DNA of 64,000 bases from Roseivirga thermotolerans. GTDB taxonomy: Bacteria > Bacteroidota > Bacteroidia > Cytophagales > Cyclobacteriaceae. The stretch's first letter is position 1. The number at the start of each line of letters is the position of its first letter. Below the pieces are notes generated by a model. That model worked only from the letters and a program-made list of their open reading frames with translations, searched no databases and had not been told where the DNA came from. Of the stretch, positions 27,303 to 35,918 are shown piece by piece. The position numbers and the translations under genes are program-made. The stretch lies in assembly GCF_014653175.1 (NCBI RefSeq), contig NZ_BNAG01000001.1, positions 186,001 through 250,000 on the forward strand, read 5' to 3'.

Positions 27303-27716
27303 ATGCTCAAAAGACTACTCAGAACCGGCAAACACTCTGCCTCAATAAACATTGGTCTACTCCTCTTTAGAGTGGGTGCTTCGGCCATGATGATTACCCA
27401 CGGATGGGGTAAGTTTGAACGTGTAATTAATGGAGATTTTCGCTTTGGAGACCCGCTAGGCATAGGCGTGGAGGCTTCTTTAATTTTGGCCGCCTTTGCC
27501 GAATTTGTATGCTCCGTATTGGTGATACTCGGCCTAACCACACGGCTAGCGGCAATTCCGCTAATCGTTACCATGCTGGTGGCCTGGCAAGTGGCTCATG
27601 CCGATGACCCGTTTAGCTCTCAGGAGAAAGCGGTCTTTTACCTACTTTCCTTTCTAACCATTCTCATTACAGGCCCCGGGAAGTACTCTCTGGATCAGAA
27701 GATTTTTGGGAAATAG
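27303..27716 (+). CDS. DoxX-family membrane protein
   Basis: 137 residues with four predicted helices. The stretches LLFRVGASAMMITHGWGKF, SLILAAFAEFVCSVLVILGL and AAIPLIVTMLVAWQVAHADD match DoxX/YphA-type proteins, which are linked to redox or sulfur metabolism in some bacteria without one agreed role. Its last 50 bases overlap the 3' end of the convergent DUF6090-like gene. Confidence 0.85.
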   Translation: MLKRLLRTGKHSASINIGLLLFRVGASAMMITHGWGKFERVINGDFRFGDPLGIGVEASLILAAFAEFVCSVLVILGLTTRLAAIPLIVTMLVAWQVAHADDPFSSQEKAVFYLLSFLTILITGPGKYSLDQKIFGK

Positions 27717-28404
27717 CCAGTTCTTCGTCTATCAGGGCCAGGGTTTCACGAATATCTTCGAGCACCTGCTCAAAGCTATATTTGGTACTGGCCTTGTAAG
27801 ATGCCCCAAACTGTATCAGATGTTTGAACTTATCGGCCTGCACTGCCCGAAGAAACTCTCTTTGAGTGCTTGCTGCTGCACGCCCGTACTGAAAGCCTAA
27901 GACAAAGGGAAACTGTTCTTCTACATACGAAATCATCTTTAGCCTCACATGCTCAGAGTCTATGTCAGTCCAGGTATTTACCAACTCAAAACCATTTTCA
28001 TACAAGCCGATAATCTTAGCGGTTAGGGAGTCATTGCCGATGATTCGTGTAGAACCCACACTCTTCATTTCCTGATAGGTAATGTCGTTACTGCTGAACG
28101 GTACGTAGTTGAGCAAAGAAACCACCCATACCACCGTGGAGTCGGAATATTCTGCAGGGGTATTAACGAGCAGCTTTTGAGCATTTTTTAGCTGACCTTC
28201 CAACTGCTTAATGCCTTGGTGCAGAATGGTACTATCTACTACCAAATTGGCCTTAAAGCTCTTAAGCAAGTCTTTTTGTTGCCGTTGCTCCTGCTTGTTT
28301 ACTCTAAATTCATTGAGTGCAAACGAGGCCGTTATGCCAATTATTAGTATAAGTAGTTCGGCCAAAAAATAACGAAACTTCTTAAAGCTGCTTTCCTTTT
28401 TCAT
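27667..28404 (-). CDS. DUF6090-like membrane-anchored protein
   Basis: 245 residues. The N-terminal helix RYFLAELLILIIGITASFALNEF, with the charged run NKQEQRQQKDLLKSFKANL after it, is the signature of the DUF6090 group common in Bacteroidota. The rest is a helical soluble domain without catalytic motifs. It converges on doxX with a 50-base overlap of coding ends. A palindrome GTTAGCT-AA-AGCTAAC lies at 28416-28431, 12 bases before the start, and could be an operator. Function unknown. Confidence 0.75.
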   Translation of the reverse strand: MKKESSFKKFRYFLAELLILIIGITASFALNEFRVNKQEQRQQKDLLKSFKANLVVDSTILHQGIKQLEGQLKNAQKLLVNTPAEYSDSTVVWVVSLLNYVPFSSNDITYQEMKSVGSTRIIGNDSLTAKIIGLYENGFELVNTWTDIDSEHVRLKMISYVEEQFPFVLGFQYGRAAASTQREFLRAVQADKFKHLIQFGASYKASTKYSFEQVLEDIRETLALIDEELAISQKSSDPESTSRGL

Positions 28405-28656
28405 GGGTGGGAGTGGTTAGCTAAAGCTAACAAACATATTGGAAACTTGCTTTTTTTGTGTTTCGGTCAATTAGAGGATTAGGTATTTTTATTTTCACCT
28501 TTTGGTAACTTAGTTAAGTCTTCTGTGGTAGACTTTCATGCCTGACCCACATTGGTGTCTTCGCCATTGGCTATTTGCGGCTAGCGGCAGGTACAATGGG
28601 GCTACGTCCAGATGATCTAAGTAGGCAAGCCCATTACCTTTTTTAACGAATAGCTT

Positions 28657-29967
28657 ATGTACCTTCCTCAGGCCTGGTCTCCCATCCAAAAAGTAAGCTT
28701 TAGGTTTACTTTTATCTTCTTTTTGCTCTTTATTCTGCCCTTTCCCTTTTCTACTATACTGGGCTTTTTCAATGAGTTTACACTCGCACAGGCCTTTTCA
28801 GACTTCTGGACCTGGTGTGCCGAACAGGTGGCTACCTCCTTGCTAGGCATGGAAGGCCTACCCGATGGCAGCCCCGGCAGCGGAGACAGAACCGAAAACT
28901 GGATTCAATACGGCCTTTTTCTATTATTGGCTATTGTGGGCACCCTTGTATGGAGCCTTGCCGATAGGAACAGAAAGAACTACTACCGTCTTTGGAGGGT
29001 GTTTGTAATGGTGGTGGTCTATTATTTAGTCTATTTTATGGCCATTTACGGATTCATTAAGGTGTTTTATCTGCAAATGCCCGAATTGAGAATTGACAGA
29101 TTGCTGCGCACCTATGGTCAGTCATCTCCCATGGGGCTTTTATGGACCTTCATGGGGGCCTCCAAAACCTACTCGGTATATGCAGGGCTGAGCGAGGTTA
29201 TAGCCGGCACCTTATTAATCTTTAGACGCACCCGAACCCTGGGCGGACTGGTAACCTTTGGCGTAATGTTCAATGTGTTTATGCTCAACATGGCCTATGA
29301 TGTGCCGGTAAAGCTTTTTTCTGCCCAGCTAATGCTCATGGGGCTTTATATCGCTCTTATAGATTATAAAGCCATTTTGGGCGTATTCATTTGGCAAAAG
29401 CCTCAAGCTGTTACACCCTGGCCTCCTTTCTTTAAGTCGGCTCAGAAACAATTGGGGCTACTCATTGTTCAGATGCTCTTTATTGGCTACATCTATTATG
29501 AGCGAATTGAAGCGGGGATTTCCGGGAGGTCGCAATACGGAGAACTCAGGCCTAAATCGGCCCTATACGGACTTTACGATGTAATTACCTTTGTTAAGAA
29601 TGGCGACACCATACCTCCACTTCTTACCGATGATGAGCGTTGGCAGCGAATGATCTTTGAAAGCCCGCAGAATACCATGGTAATGTATATGGACGACAGA
29701 ACCCGCTTCTACAGCTCGGCCATAGACACTACCACCCAAACCATTACCATTTCTATTGGAGCCGACTCGCTGCGCAAAGACTATCCGCTGCGCTATGAAA
29801 AGCTCAACGATGGCTTGCAGATACGCGGTGTTCTGGAGCAAGACAGCTTGTTTTTACAGCTTAAAACCTACGATCTCTCACGGTTCTATTTAACCAACCG
29901 TGGGTTCAACTGGGTCAATGAGGTGCCCTGGCATCGCTATGACCCTACACCAAAAAGCAATTGGTAG
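28657..29967 (+). CDS. polytopic membrane protein with a DoxX-like core
   Basis: 436 residues. About eight helices fill the first 280 residues, including FRFTFIFFLLFILPFPF, YGLFLLLAIVGTLVWSL and the GLSEVIAGTLLIFRRTRTLG segment that resembles DoxX-type proteins. The last 150 residues form a soluble domain facing one side of the membrane, with a repetitive TTTQTITISIGADSLR beta pattern. The family is seen in Bacteroidota without known function. It is monocistronic, with unique sequence upstream apart from one degenerate hairpin at 28550. Confidence 0.72.
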   Translation: MYLPQAWSPIQKVSFRFTFIFFLLFILPFPFSTILGFFNEFTLAQAFSDFWTWCAEQVATSLLGMEGLPDGSPGSGDRTENWIQYGLFLLLAIVGTLVWSLADRNRKNYYRLWRVFVMVVVYYLVYFMAIYGFIKVFYLQMPELRIDRLLRTYGQSSPMGLLWTFMGASKTYSVYAGLSEVIAGTLLIFRRTRTLGGLVTFGVMFNVFMLNMAYDVPVKLFSAQLMLMGLYIALIDYKAILGVFIWQKPQAVTPWPPFFKSAQKQLGLLIVQMLFIGYIYYERIEAGISGRSQYGELRPKSALYGLYDVITFVKNGDTIPPLLTDDERWQRMIFESPQNTMVMYMDDRTRFYSSAIDTTTQTITISIGADSLRKDYPLRYEKLNDGLQIRGVLEQDSLFLQLKTYDLSRFYLTNRGFNWVNEVPWHRYDPTPKSNW

Positions 29968-30017
29968 CCAAGGGCCAATGCCTCACCATGCTCGCTTTGT
30001 TAGGGTTCTAATTAAGA

Positions 30018-30470
30018 TTAGAGTGGAAGCTTATTCGATTTTTTCACCTCAGACATAACAAAAGAACTCTGAACATTGCCTATGTTATCGAGTTCGGCCA
30101 GTTTTTGCGAAACAAAACTTCTGTAGGCTTCCATGTTATGTACCGCCACTTTGAGCAGATAATCAAATCGCCCACCAATATGGTAACACTCTATAACCTC
30201 TTCCAGAGCCATCACATCCTTTTCAAACTGCTCAATGAATTCCTTTTGATGATCTTTGAGCGAAACACTACAGAAAACCTCAAGCCCTAGTCCCACTTTC
30301 CGACTGTTCAAAATAGCCGAGTAATGAGAAATAAAACCTTCTCTTTCCAATTTTTTGATTCGCTCATGAACAGGAGTAATGGTAAGCCCCAATCGGGCAG
30401 CCAGCTCCTTGTTGGTAAGCTTGGCGTTAAGTTGCAACGCCTTTAATATTTCCCTATCGATAGCATCCAT
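30018..30470 (-). CDS. Lrp/AsnC-family regulator
   Basis: 150 residues from the ATG at 30470, giving the normal family N-terminus (MDAIDREILKALQLNAKLTN). HTH at about 18-45 (ELAARLGLTITPVHERIKKL) and the C-terminal amino-acid-sensing domain with CYHIGGRFDYLLKVAVHNM. It is divergent from a Cys/Met-type PLP enzyme; two palindromes lie in the 135 bases between them. By analogy with other divergent Lrp/PLP-enzyme pairs it probably controls that enzyme in response to its amino-acid substrate (inference). Confidence 0.92.
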   Translation of the reverse strand: MDAIDREILKALQLNAKLTNKELAARLGLTITPVHERIKKLEREGFISHYSAILNSRKVGLGLEVFCSVSLKDHQKEFIEQFEKDVMALEEVIECYHIGGRFDYLLKVAVHNMEAYRSFVSQKLAELDNIGNVQSSFVMSEVKKSNKLPL

Positions 30471-30518
30471 AAAGATTTTTTTTCTTTTGAGGCACCTATT
30501 CCAAGCCTCATCAAGTAA

Positions 30519-30586
30519 ATATTTCTTAAATGGAAATATAAATAAGATATATTTTCTGATCAATTGACATCAAAAAGATTTTTGAT
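30519..30586. promoter_or_regulatory. two palindromes in the divergent lrp / PLP-enzyme control region
   Basis: ATATTTC-N7-GAAATAT (30519-30539) lies nearer the lrp gene, and ATCAAAAA-GA-TTTTTGAT (30569-30586) ends 19 bases before the PLP-enzyme ATG. Both are AT-rich dyads of the sort bound by Lrp-type regulators; the spacing of their centres is about 48 bases. Confidence 0.55.
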
Positions 30587-30605
30587 CTATTTTCTATCTC
30601 AAACT

Positions 30606-31865
30606 ATGGAAATGGAACAACCCGAACTACGCATGAGGCCCGAGAGCCTCATGATGTCTTATGGCTATAAGCCGGCCCTTTCTGAAGGAGCCATTAAATG
30701 CCCGATTTTTCAAACCAGTACTTTTGTTTTTAAGAATGCCGAAGAAGGCAAGTCGTTTTTCGAAGTAGCCTATGGCCTTCGAGAGAAAGGAGAGTCGGAG
30801 GAACTGGGACTTATTTATAGCCGACTGAACAATCCGGACCTGGAAATTTTAGAGAACCGGCTCACGCTGTGGGATAAAGCAGAAGATTGTGCCGTTTTTG
30901 AAAGTGGCATGTCGGCCATTACCACTGTACTGCTGGGCTTCCTGAGCCCTGGCGATGCCTTACTCTACAGCAAACCTGTTTATGGTGGAACCAGCCATTT
31001 TATAGAAGAAATATTAACCCGTTTTGGCATAGAAATCATCGGCTTCGATGCACACCAGCAAGAAGAAGAGATAATGAAAGCCATAAGCGACAGGGGACTG
31101 GCCTCCAAACTCAAGATGATCTTTGTGGAAACTCCGGCCAACCCCACCAATGCGCTGATCGACCTGGCCATGTGCAAACGAATTTCCAACGCTCTGGCCT
31201 CTGAAGATAACCAGCCTTTGATTGCTGTTGACAATACTTACATGGGGCCGCTTTGGCAACACCCGCTGCAACACGGAGCAGATTTTGTTCTCTACTCGGC
31301 CACCAAGTACATAGGCGGCCACAGCGATGTAATAGCAGGAGCTTGCCTGGGCTCTAAAGCTTTAATTGCTGAAGTAAAAGCCATGCGGACTTTTCTGGGT
31401 AATATGGCCGGACCATGGACAGGGTGGCTACTAATGCGAAGCCTTGAAACACTCAAAGCCCGAATGGACCTGCAACAACAAAATGCCATAGAGGTAGCCG
31501 AATTTCTGACGAAACACCCTAAGGTAGAGAGGGTTTATTACCTCGGCTCTATAGAAGACAAGAACCAAAAGCGAATTTTCGAGCAACAGTGCGAAGGAAC
31601 TGGCGCTATGGTCTCTTTCGATATTAAAGGAGGAGAGAAAGAGGCATTCCGCTTTCTCAACAACCTTAAGCTTATGAAATTGGCCGTAAGTCTTGGCAGC
31701 ACAGAATCACTGGCAGAGCATCCTGCCTCAATGACTCATGCCGGAGTACCCATTGAAGACAGAATAAAATCGAACATTACCGATGCGCTGGTAAGGCTTT
31801 CCATTGGAGTTGAAAATATCGAAGACCTCAAATGGGATATTGACCAGGCATTGGCGGCTGTCTAA
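30606..31865 (+). CDS. Cys/Met-metabolism PLP enzyme (cystathionine gamma-synthase / methionine gamma-lyase family)
   Basis: 419 residues from the ATG at 30606; a longer in-frame start adds 14 residues that do not look like the family. PLP lysine K234 in YSATKYIGGHSD, AVDNTYMGPLWQHPL before it, ESGMSAITTVLL for cofactor binding, and the late LAVSLGSTESLAEHPASMTH signature place it in the Cys/Met PLP group. Synthase, beta-lyase and gamma-lyase members cannot be separated with confidence by eye. The divergent Lrp regulator favours a catabolic gamma-lyase role (inference). Confidence 0.9.
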   Translation: MEMEQPELRMRPESLMMSYGYKPALSEGAIKCPIFQTSTFVFKNAEEGKSFFEVAYGLREKGESEELGLIYSRLNNPDLEILENRLTLWDKAEDCAVFESGMSAITTVLLGFLSPGDALLYSKPVYGGTSHFIEEILTRFGIEIIGFDAHQQEEEIMKAISDRGLASKLKMIFVETPANPTNALIDLAMCKRISNALASEDNQPLIAVDNTYMGPLWQHPLQHGADFVLYSATKYIGGHSDVIAGACLGSKALIAEVKAMRTFLGNMAGPWTGWLLMRSLETLKARMDLQQQNAIEVAEFLTKHPKVERVYYLGSIEDKNQKRIFEQQCEGTGAMVSFDIKGGEKEAFRFLNNLKLMKLAVSLGSTESLAEHPASMTHAGVPIEDRIKSNITDALVRLSIGVENIEDLKWDIDQALAAV

Positions 31866-31874
31866 AATACTAGT

Positions 31875-31977
31875 CTGATCCGGAGGGTGTCTTATGGGTT
31901 TCTAAGCTTATGCATCTGTGACTGCCAATTGGTTAAAGGCCCAGGCGGTTAATAAGCTGATCCTGGAGGCACCCTCC
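31875..31977. repeat. nested inverted repeat between the PLP enzyme and padR
   Basis: GGAGGGTG (31882-31889) pairs with CACCCTCC (31970-31977), and inside it AGCTTAT pairs with ATAAGCT at 31951-31957. CTGATCC followed by GGAGG also occurs as a direct repeat at 31875 and 31957. The transcript would fold into a roughly 95-base branched hairpin. It begins 10 bases after the PLP-enzyme stop. Confidence 0.6.
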
Positions 31978-32090
31978 ACTTTCTTCTTATGCCACTCTCG
32001 CTAAAAAAGAATCAAGAGTCGATAAGCTTTACGCTGCGTATCCATCGGTTCACTACATAAATTTCCCTCTTCATTCAAACTATTTTGATT

Positions 32091-32142
32091 TTTTAAACAT
32101 CTGTTAATTATATTCGTCAAATATATTTTAAACAAATGTTAA
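32091..32142 (+). promoter_or_regulatory. two direct copies of a putative PadR operator
   Basis: TTTTAAACANNTGTTAA occurs at 32091-32107 and 32126-32142 with start-to-start spacing of 35 bases. Each has an AACA-N2-TGTT dyad. The second copy ends 4 bases before the padR ATG, so a bound regulator would block its own transcription or translation start. Confidence 0.6.
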
Positions 32143-32146
32143 CAAT

Positions 32147-32482
32147 ATGAGCGATTACTCTTTGGGTACCCTGGAAGAAACCATTCTCATTATTCTGCTC
32201 ATGCAGGAGGAGAGCCACGGTGTAGAGATTGCCAAAGTATATGAAGAACACATGAAACAAGCCATCTCTTTACCGGCCATTCACATGGTGCTTAAGCGCA
32301 TGGAAAAAAAAGGACTGGTTAAATCAAGCTTTGGCGAACCCACCCCGGAACGGGGAGGAAAACGCAAAAAGCTCTACCGAGCCACGCCCACCGGCTACAA
32401 AGTAGCTCACGAAATTCAGGAAAGAAGAACACAAATGTGGTCTCAGGTTCCCAAAGCCTCTTTCAATTATGGCATTGCCTAA
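32147..32482 (+). CDS. PadR-family transcriptional regulator
   Basis: 111-residue winged-helix protein. SLGTLEETILIILLMQEESHGVEI, LPAIHMVLKRMEKKGLVKS and GKRKKLYRATPTGYKV are typical of small (PadR-s2) regulators. It overlaps the ABC permease gene by 14 bases; PadR plus a permease with an N-terminal prefix domain is a recurrent pair in Bacteroidota. It probably represses this operon through the repeats just upstream. Confidence 0.93.
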   Translation: MSDYSLGTLEETILIILLMQEESHGVEIAKVYEEHMKQAISLPAIHMVLKRMEKKGLVKSSFGEPTPERGGKRKKLYRATPTGYKVAHEIQERRTQMWSQVPKASFNYGIA

Positions 32483-35039
32483 ACCTCCACAGTGGGCCGT
32501 TAGGCTGTTGCAGCGCATTTGCCCAACCGAGGTGCTCGAAGAGGTAGAAGGCGACCTGCATGAGGCTTTTGTGTGGCGCCATAAAACGCGGGGGGCTGCC
32601 TATGCCAAAAGAAAATACATCTGGGAAGTCTTCAAAAGCTTCCATCAAGTAAAAATTAAGGTCAAAACTCAACATTCAGGAATCATGCTACTTCACAATT
32701 ACTTCAAAACGGGGCTTCGTTTTTTATGGAAAACCAGAGGCTACTCTACACTCAACATTCTAGGGCTGGCCATAGGCATAGCCATCAGCTGGCTCGCTTT
32801 TGTCTTTGTAACAGACGAATACTCCTTTGATGGGTTTTATGAAAAAGCAGACCGGACATATCGCATTAAGGCTTCCATGGGTTTTGGCGACAAGCCCAGC
32901 ATTTTTGCAGGCTCCTCCTATCTTATGGGTGAAGAGTTGCCTCGACAGATAGCAGGAATTGAACTTTCGAGCAGGTATAAAAGCGGCTTCTTTCTGGGTA
33001 AAATCGACAGGGAGTTCATTAATCAGGTAACACACTATGCCGATGGTGACTTCTTTGACATATTTGATGTAAACTTCTTAATTGGCGGAGCAGGCACCTT
33101 CAATGACCCTTCGACAGTGGTTATATCGGAAAGCACCGCCCTGCGCTACGGCATTCCTGCCGACCTGAGTTCGGATGAAATTACCTTAGTGTTAGACAAC
33201 GAGGAAGCACGCTTTAAGGTGATTGGCATATACCGCGACTTTCCTGGCAACACCTCTATACGGCCCGAAATACTGATGCCTTTCAGCCTGTGGGCACAGG
33301 CCAATCAAAGACGCACAACCATTTGGTTCGACATTAATATGAATTGCTTTTTCACTCTGGCTGAAGGGGTTTCGGTGAATGAAGTAGAACAACAAATGAC
33401 CGATATTCTATTACAGAACGATGAGTTCGAAGCTGACGTGGCTCTGGGGCTTCAGCCACTTACGGACATTCACTTGAACCCGGAACTTCGTACGGGCAAC
33501 GGCATAAATGCGCGGGGAGATAATCAGATGATACTTATAACGGCCATTATAGGAGCATTTTGCCTGCTAATTGCTTGTGTAAACTACGCCAACTTTGCCG
33601 TGGGCAATTACCTTGTTCGGCTCAAAGAAGTAGCCTTGCGCAAAGTTTTTGGCGCAGAGAAAACCGGTATATTCAAACAGTTTGTAGTCGAAGCCTTTAC
33701 TTCGTCATTCCTGGCCTTATTTCTTTCGGTGGGCATTATCTATATAATTATGCCGGCCTTTGCCACATATGCCAACAAAAGCTATGAGTTGTCAGTCATT
33801 TTCTCCCAAAAATTTCTTCTTGGCGGAGTAGGCATAATGTTGCTCAGCACCGTGCTAGCCGGTTTATATCCGGCCTTACTCCTTTCTCGCTTCAAAACGG
33901 TGGCCGGGCTCAAGGGCAAAGCCAGGTTGGGCGGTAGAAATCTGCTTTCTAAAATGCTGGTTACCCTACAGTTTTGCATAGCTGTTTTCTTATTGGCCAG
34001 TATGCTCACACTGAACAAGCAGCTTAACTTTTTATTGAACTATGACATTGGCTACAACGGAGAAAACCTGGTACGCATTTTCAGACCTATTGAGGAGGAG
34101 TCTCTGAAAAACACATTTAAGAATCGCTTACTTGGCCTCTCAGGTATACAAAATGTGTCCATAGCCTCCGGCTTCAATGGCACCGACTATCGAACCGATG
34201 AGGGTGAGCAGGTTATTGTACGCCATGCCAGGGTTGACACAGACTATCTGGAAACCATGGGCATGGAATTATTGCAAGGCAGAAATTTTGACCCCGGTAT
34301 AGCCACAGACTTCACCAAGGCCTGCATTGTAAATGAGGCCTTTGTAAAAGCGCGTGGCATGGAAAATGCCGTAGGTACTACCATAAATTTCAGCTATGGC
34401 GATTTTAGTAAGCCCACGATTATCGGGGTAGTAAAGAACTTTAATTTCGAATCGCTGCACACTCCCGTTCAACCACTGATACTGTATATGGGCGGCTACC
34501 TCACTACTTACGATACGCACGTGAAAGTTGACGCTATGAACCAGGCACTAATGGAGCAGATAGAGGCCATACACAACGAAATGTTTGCTCCTTATCCACT
34601 CAACTACACCCTTGTGGAAGATGACATTGCCAATCAGTATGAGCTGGAAACTAACATTCAGAAAGTATCTAGAGGGGGCAGCATTATTGCCATAGTGCTT
34701 TCATGCATGGGGCTCATGGGCTTTGTTGGCACTCAGATCAGGCAGCGCCTCAAAGAGGTAAGTATCCGAAAAGTAGTAGGCGCCCGAGCTCGCCAAATAT
34801 TCGGGCTTTATCTTGGGAAATACCTTCTTCTTTTAATTCTGGGAGTAGTTACGGGCATAAGTGTAGCCTATTGGATTATGCAGGGTTGGTTAAACAATTA
34901 CCCCGAACATGTTAGTTTCGGAATGGGCATTATGTTTTTCTCCGTATCCAGTGTCTTAGTGGTTGCCATACTCACCATCTACTCACAACTGTTCAAGGCC
35001 ATGCGGCTCAATCCGGTAAAATACCTGAAAGAAGAATAG
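32469..35039 (+). CDS. FtsX/MacB-type ABC transporter permease with N-terminal prefix domain
   Basis: 856 residues. The first 60 residues (PPQWAVRLLQRICPTEVLEEV) form the permease prefix domain found when PadR controls the gene. Two halves follow, each a MacB periplasmic core plus FtsX membrane part: helices at about 92-115, 355-375, 410-435, 445-470, then 500-520 and three near the C-terminus. Signature repeats RLKEVALRKVFGAEKTGIF and RLKEVSIRKVVGARARQIF mark each half. No ATPase gene is adjacent, so it must borrow one encoded elsewhere. MacB-like systems move peptides, lipoproteins or drugs across the envelope. Confidence 0.92.
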   Translation: MALPKPPQWAVRLLQRICPTEVLEEVEGDLHEAFVWRHKTRGAAYAKRKYIWEVFKSFHQVKIKVKTQHSGIMLLHNYFKTGLRFLWKTRGYSTLNILGLAIGIAISWLAFVFVTDEYSFDGFYEKADRTYRIKASMGFGDKPSIFAGSSYLMGEELPRQIAGIELSSRYKSGFFLGKIDREFINQVTHYADGDFFDIFDVNFLIGGAGTFNDPSTVVISESTALRYGIPADLSSDEITLVLDNEEARFKVIGIYRDFPGNTSIRPEILMPFSLWAQANQRRTTIWFDINMNCFFTLAEGVSVNEVEQQMTDILLQNDEFEADVALGLQPLTDIHLNPELRTGNGINARGDNQMILITAIIGAFCLLIACVNYANFAVGNYLVRLKEVALRKVFGAEKTGIFKQFVVEAFTSSFLALFLSVGIIYIIMPAFATYANKSYELSVIFSQKFLLGGVGIMLLSTVLAGLYPALLLSRFKTVAGLKGKARLGGRNLLSKMLVTLQFCIAVFLLASMLTLNKQLNFLLNYDIGYNGENLVRIFRPIEEESLKNTFKNRLLGLSGIQNVSIASGFNGTDYRTDEGEQVIVRHARVDTDYLETMGMELLQGRNFDPGIATDFTKACIVNEAFVKARGMENAVGTTINFSYGDFSKPTIIGVVKNFNFESLHTPVQPLILYMGGYLTTYDTHVKVDAMNQALMEQIEAIHNEMFAPYPLNYTLVEDDIANQYELETNIQKVSRGGSIIAIVLSCMGLMGFVGTQIRQRLKEVSIRKVVGARARQIFGLYLGKYLLLLILGVVTGISVAYWIMQGWLNNYPEHVSFGMGIMFFSVSSVLVVAILTIYSQLFKAMRLNPVKYLKEE

Positions 35040-35166
35040 GACGAGCGGTGGCACACAGCGGAGTTTAAACGTATCTGGGCAGCCTTACTCATGACATGGA
35101 ATACGCCTTGTCCCCTCACATTTATACTTGTTGGGCTTAAGGTTTCTCTACTTGCTCACTTAGCCT

Positions 35167-35174
35167 TAACTTTG
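35167..35174 (+). promoter_or_regulatory. possible -7 box very close to a start codon
   Basis: TAACTTTG fits TAnnTTTG and ends four bases before the ATG at 35179. If used, the mRNA would be leaderless or nearly so. No clear -33 TTTG is seen at the usual distance. Confidence 0.3.
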
Positions 35175-35178
35175 CGCT

Positions 35179-35544
35179 ATGCAGAACGATCCGGAATTGA
35201 ATGGCAAATACCTGGGCACCATTACCAAAGACTTTGTGGTGGTGGCCGATACCTTGAAAGAAGCTGCCTATCAGGTGAAAAAAAGAGGCTTTTCGGAGTA
35301 TCCCATATTTCCGATTTCTAAAGTAGACATTGCCATTGGGCAAAAACTTATTGGCAAAGAAGACCTGGCCATTAACTGGAATTACTACATCACCTATATC
35401 GATGAGTTTGTGCAACGCAAGCTTATAGAAGATGCGGAGGCTTTCAAAAAAGCATATAAAAACCCCGATGAGTTTTGTTGTCTTTTTGTGGTGGAGCCCG
35501 ACTTTACCAACTTTCTTTTTGTGCCTTACCCGGAAGATGACTGA
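35179..35544 (+). CDS. conserved-looking small cytoplasmic protein, function unknown
   Basis: Not recognised. 121 residues, acidic, no membrane helix or signal peptide. It reads as one compact mixed alpha/beta domain (FVVVADTLKEAAYQVKKRGF, YYITYIDEFVQRKLI, FCCLFVVEPDFTNFLFVPYP). No catalytic signature is seen. It stands between the ABC permease and another unknown gene on the same strand. Confidence 0.65.
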   Translation: MQNDPELNGKYLGTITKDFVVVADTLKEAAYQVKKRGFSEYPIFPISKVDIAIGQKLIGKEDLAINWNYYITYIDEFVQRKLIEDAEAFKKAYKNPDEFCCLFVVEPDFTNFLFVPYPEDD

Positions 35545-35624
35545 TTGAGCAGACCCCGGTAAATTTTACCAAACTTAACCTTGCAAATAGCGTTGTCTTA
35601 GTATATTGTATCAACGTTATTGCA

Positions 35625-35918
35625 ATGATTCAGCTATTTCACGAGAAAAAAGAAACTGTCCGTAGCCTGCTTAACAAGCTGGTAGAGATAGGGAATAATG
35701 TGACCTGGCGAATCAACAACACCTACAGCAATGGCATAGACCAGACTATTCTGGAGATTCAAATCTTTGAAAATAAAATTCAGACAGGGCGTATAGCCTT
35801 TCAGCTTGAAGATGGCCATGTAATTAACTATAGATACAAGGAAATGGAAAAGCGTATTCCTGTGCAAATAGTAGACATGTTGCTGGATGTAATTGGCTAT
35901 GAAATGCAGGCTGCCTGA
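35625..35918 (+). CDS. small unknown protein
   Basis: Not recognised. 97 residues, no signal peptide. KKETVRSLLNKLVEIGNNV looks helical, and the rest alternates as beta strands (TILEIQIFENKIQTGRIAFQ). Its last 22 bases overlap the 3' end of the convergent aminotransferase gene. The sequence just before it (ATTGTATCAACGTTATTGCA) shows no clear promoter box. Confidence 0.6.
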   Translation: MIQLFHEKKETVRSLLNKLVEIGNNVTWRINNTYSNGIDQTILEIQIFENKIQTGRIAFQLEDGHVINYRYKEMEKRIPVQIVDMLLDVIGYEMQAA

